Positions 62,779 through 64,000 of a DNA stretch of 64,000 nt are shown piece by piece. Made by a program: the position numbers and the translations under genes. Origin of the DNA: Devosia sp. A16 (lineage in GTDB: Bacteria > Pseudomonadota > Alphaproteobacteria > Rhizobiales > Devosiaceae); the NCBI RefSeq assembly GCF_001402915.1, contig NZ_CP012945.1, forward strand, positions 124,001-188,000, written 5' to 3'. Each line of letters begins with the position of its first letter. Within the stretch, counting starts at the first letter, position 1. Under the pieces are notes generated by a model. The model searched no databases. It saw nothing but the letters and a program-made list of their open reading frames with translations, and had not been told where the DNA came from.

Positions 62779-62854
62779 TGGTGGGCCCACCAGGACTCGA
62801 ACCTGGAACCAGACCGTTATGAGCGGTCGGCTCTAACCATTGAGCTATGGGCCC
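62779..62854 (-). tRNA. tRNA-Ile2 (anticodon CAT)
   Basis: The minus strand folds as a complete 76-base tRNA with encoded CCA: acceptor GGGCCCA, D arm AGCTCAATGGTTAGAGC, anticodon arm GACCG-CTCATAA-CGGTC and T arm CCAGGTTCGAGTCCTGG. The anticodon CAT lies at 62819-62821. The body resembles the tRNA-Ile2 class, whose C34 is changed to lysidine, rather than the elongator or initiator Met tRNAs. Ile versus Met rests on that resemblance. Confidence 0.88.
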
Positions 62855-63052
62855 CTGCCCCAGCACAGGAGCGACGCCTCCTTAGCAAGAGGCAGCCGGG
62901 AAGCAAAGCCGTAGCTGCCAAAGCGTTGCCTTGTCCCACCATTCTCCGTCGCGTCACGATTTTTCTGCACGCTCGTGTCGATCGCAGCGAAGGCCGTTCG
63001 TCGTGTAGATGAACGGCCCAGTGGCGGGCCGACGAAACTCAGGAGAAATGAC

Positions 63053-63610
63053 ATGCGCAAGATCACTGCAGGCTTCTTCCACTCGGTCGACGGCGTCGTC
63101 GAATCGCCCAACCTCTGGCAGTTCGATGCCTTCGACGATGAGCTGGGCGCCTTGCTCGGCGAGACCATGTCCAAGATCGATACCGTGCTGCTGGGCCGCG
63201 TCGGCTTCGAGGAGTGGGCGGGATACTGGCCCAATGCCGAGGCCGACCAGGACTTTGCCCAGTTCATCAACAACATGCCCAAATACGTCGCTTCGCGCAC
63301 GCGCAGCCAGGCTGACCTGTCGATCTGGCAAAACTCGACGCTGATCGAAGGCGACGTGATCGAGTTCGCCCGCGAACTCAAGGCCAGGGAGGGCGGCGAG
63401 ATCGCGGTGATGGGCGGCATTTCGCTGGCGCGCCAGCTGTTCTTCGCGGGGCTGCTCGAGGAACTGACGCTGATCACCCACCCGGTCGTCGCCGGCAAGG
63501 GCAAGCGGATGTTCGAAGCAACCGATCCGGTCACCCGGCTGGAGCTCAAGCGGTCTTCGACCACCAGCAAGGGCAACGTGGTTTCGGTCTACGGCCTGAA
63601 GCCCGAGTAA
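63053..63610 (+). CDS. Dihydrofolate-reductase-like (RibD C-terminal) family protein
   Basis: A 185-residue protein of the RibD-C/DHFR fold. The N-terminal TAGFFHSVDGVVESP and LLGRVGFEEWAGYWP motifs, and VMGGISLARQLFFAGLLEELTL toward the end, are typical of YyaP/YwjB-like stand-alone members. They bind NADPH but have no firm substrate. AGGAG lies about eight bases before the ATG at 63053. Confidence 0.9.
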   Translation: MRKITAGFFHSVDGVVESPNLWQFDAFDDELGALLGETMSKIDTVLLGRVGFEEWAGYWPNAEADQDFAQFINNMPKYVASRTRSQADLSIWQNSTLIEGDVIEFARELKAREGGEIAVMGGISLARQLFFAGLLEELTLITHPVVAGKGKRMFEATDPVTRLELKRSSTTSKGNVVSVYGLKPE

Positions 63611-63616
63611 CAAGAA

Positions 63617-63644
63617 GGGCCCGCGCACCTTCATGCGCGGGCCC
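63617..63644. terminator. Intrinsic terminator between convergent genes
   Basis: GGGCCCGCGCA and TGCGCGGGCCC form a perfect 11-base stem around CCTTCA, with weak T/A tails on both sides. Confidence 0.7.
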
Positions 63645-63665
63645 CGAATTCTTTCCGGTCCTCGC

Positions 63666-64000
63666 TCAGCCGGCGGCGGTGTAAGCCGTCTTCACCTGGG
63701 TGAAGAACTCGGCCGCGTACTTGCCCTGCTCCTTGGGGCCATAGCTCGACCCCTTGCGGCCGCCGAACGGCACGTGGAAATCGACGCCGGCAGTCGGCAC
63801 GTTCACCATCACCATGCCGGCTTCGGCATTGCGCTTGAAGTGCGTGGCGTACTTGAGCGAGGTGGTGACGATACCGGCCGAGAGGCCGAAATCGGTGTCG
63901 TTGGCCACCGCCAGCGCCTCGTCGTAGTCCTTGACGCGGATCACCGCCGCCACCGGCCCGAAGATTTCCTCGCGGGCGATGCGCATCTGGTTGTTGGCTT
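63666..64000 (-). CDS. NAD(P)-dependent aldehyde dehydrogenase, C-terminal part
   Basis: The window cuts this gene; only the last ~111 residues are present. They include EEIFGPVAAVI and NDTDFGLSAGI, then VPTAGVDFHVPFGGRKGSSYG and QGKYAAEFFTQVKTAY. The ending is like that of alpha-ketoglutaric-semialdehyde and succinate-semialdehyde type dehydrogenases of sugar-acid degradation, but the exact substrate cannot be told from this fragment. Confidence 0.9.
   Translation of the reverse strand, partial: ANNQMRIAREEIFGPVAAVIRVKDYDEALAVANDTDFGLSAGIVTTSLKYATHFKRNAEAGMVMVNVPTAGVDFHVPFGGRKGSSYGPKEQGKYAAEFFTQVKTAYTAAG

Noticed and set aside
62779-62854. Reading the CAT anticodon tRNA as elongator or initiator Met
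   Set aside because: The acceptor, D-arm and anticodon-stem pattern fits tRNA-Ile2 better, and the initiator features (C1:A72 mismatch, three G:C pairs next to the anticodon loop) are missing.

Overview
The window is high-GC DNA (about 65% G+C by eye) from an alphaproteobacterium. The gene families and habits fit a Hyphomicrobiales genome of the Devosia kind: an Lrp-type regulator paired with ACC deaminase, urtABCDE with a scattered urease cluster, a complete glycogen operon, and many GC-rich palindromic repeats between genes. The genus is an inference from gene content; no rRNA is present to confirm it.

Layout. 1-8.9 kb: ABC-F factor EttA, an SLC13-type transporter, a beta-propeller protein, the divergent acdR/acdS pair (ethylene-precursor breakdown, a plant-associated trait), then a DUF2461 protein coupled to a pentapeptide-repeat membrane protein. 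9-17.8 kb: a molybdopterin oxidoreductase of the FdhF/YdeP kind, a cysteine hydrolase coupled to a GlxA/AraC regulator, and an RND efflux pair. 17.8-22 kb: two secreted glycine-rich, collagen-like proteins on the minus strand, a long lower-GC regulatory region, and an orphan minus-strand terminator. 22-37.3 kb: urea uptake and breakdown (urtABCDE, ureDAB, ureC, ureEF, a DUF3995 gene, ureG). The urease genes are split by small exported proteins, a dihaem cytochrome c, an MliC-like protein and membrane proteins. 38.3-49.6 kb: glgP-glgB-glgC-glgA-pgm-glgX on the minus strand. 49.9-64 kb: a CPA2 antiporter, AI-2E transporter, nucleoside hydrolase, a winged-helix/TPR regulator, LysE exporter, phosphomannomutase, 3-methyladenine DNA glycosylase, an ATP-grasp/NTF2-like fusion, a PQQ-type sugar dehydrogenase, tRNA-Ile2, a RibD-C reductase and the end of an aldehyde dehydrogenase.

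How the parts work together. Urea is imported by UrtABCDE, and urtA has a textbook sigma-54 promoter, so the system should respond to nitrogen limitation. Urease then releases ammonia, and UreD/E/F/G mature its nickel site. The glycogen operon makes ADP-glucose (GlgC), polymerises and branches it (GlgA, GlgB), and returns it to glucose-1-phosphate and glucose-6-phosphate (GlgP, GlgX, Pgm).

Most unusual features. (1) Four exported proteins at two loci (17838-20865 and 29737-30591) end in what looks like a shared C-terminal module that I do not recognise. The two large ones share a nearly identical upstream element that resembles a Pho box. (2) A GC-rich palindromic repeat, otherwise intergenic, sits in frame inside ureF and adds about 41 residues to the protein. 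(3) An ATP-grasp (TupA-like) domain is fused to an NTF2/SnoaL-like domain. (4) A strong minus-strand terminator upstream of urtA has no gene feeding it, which suggests an unannotated small RNA.
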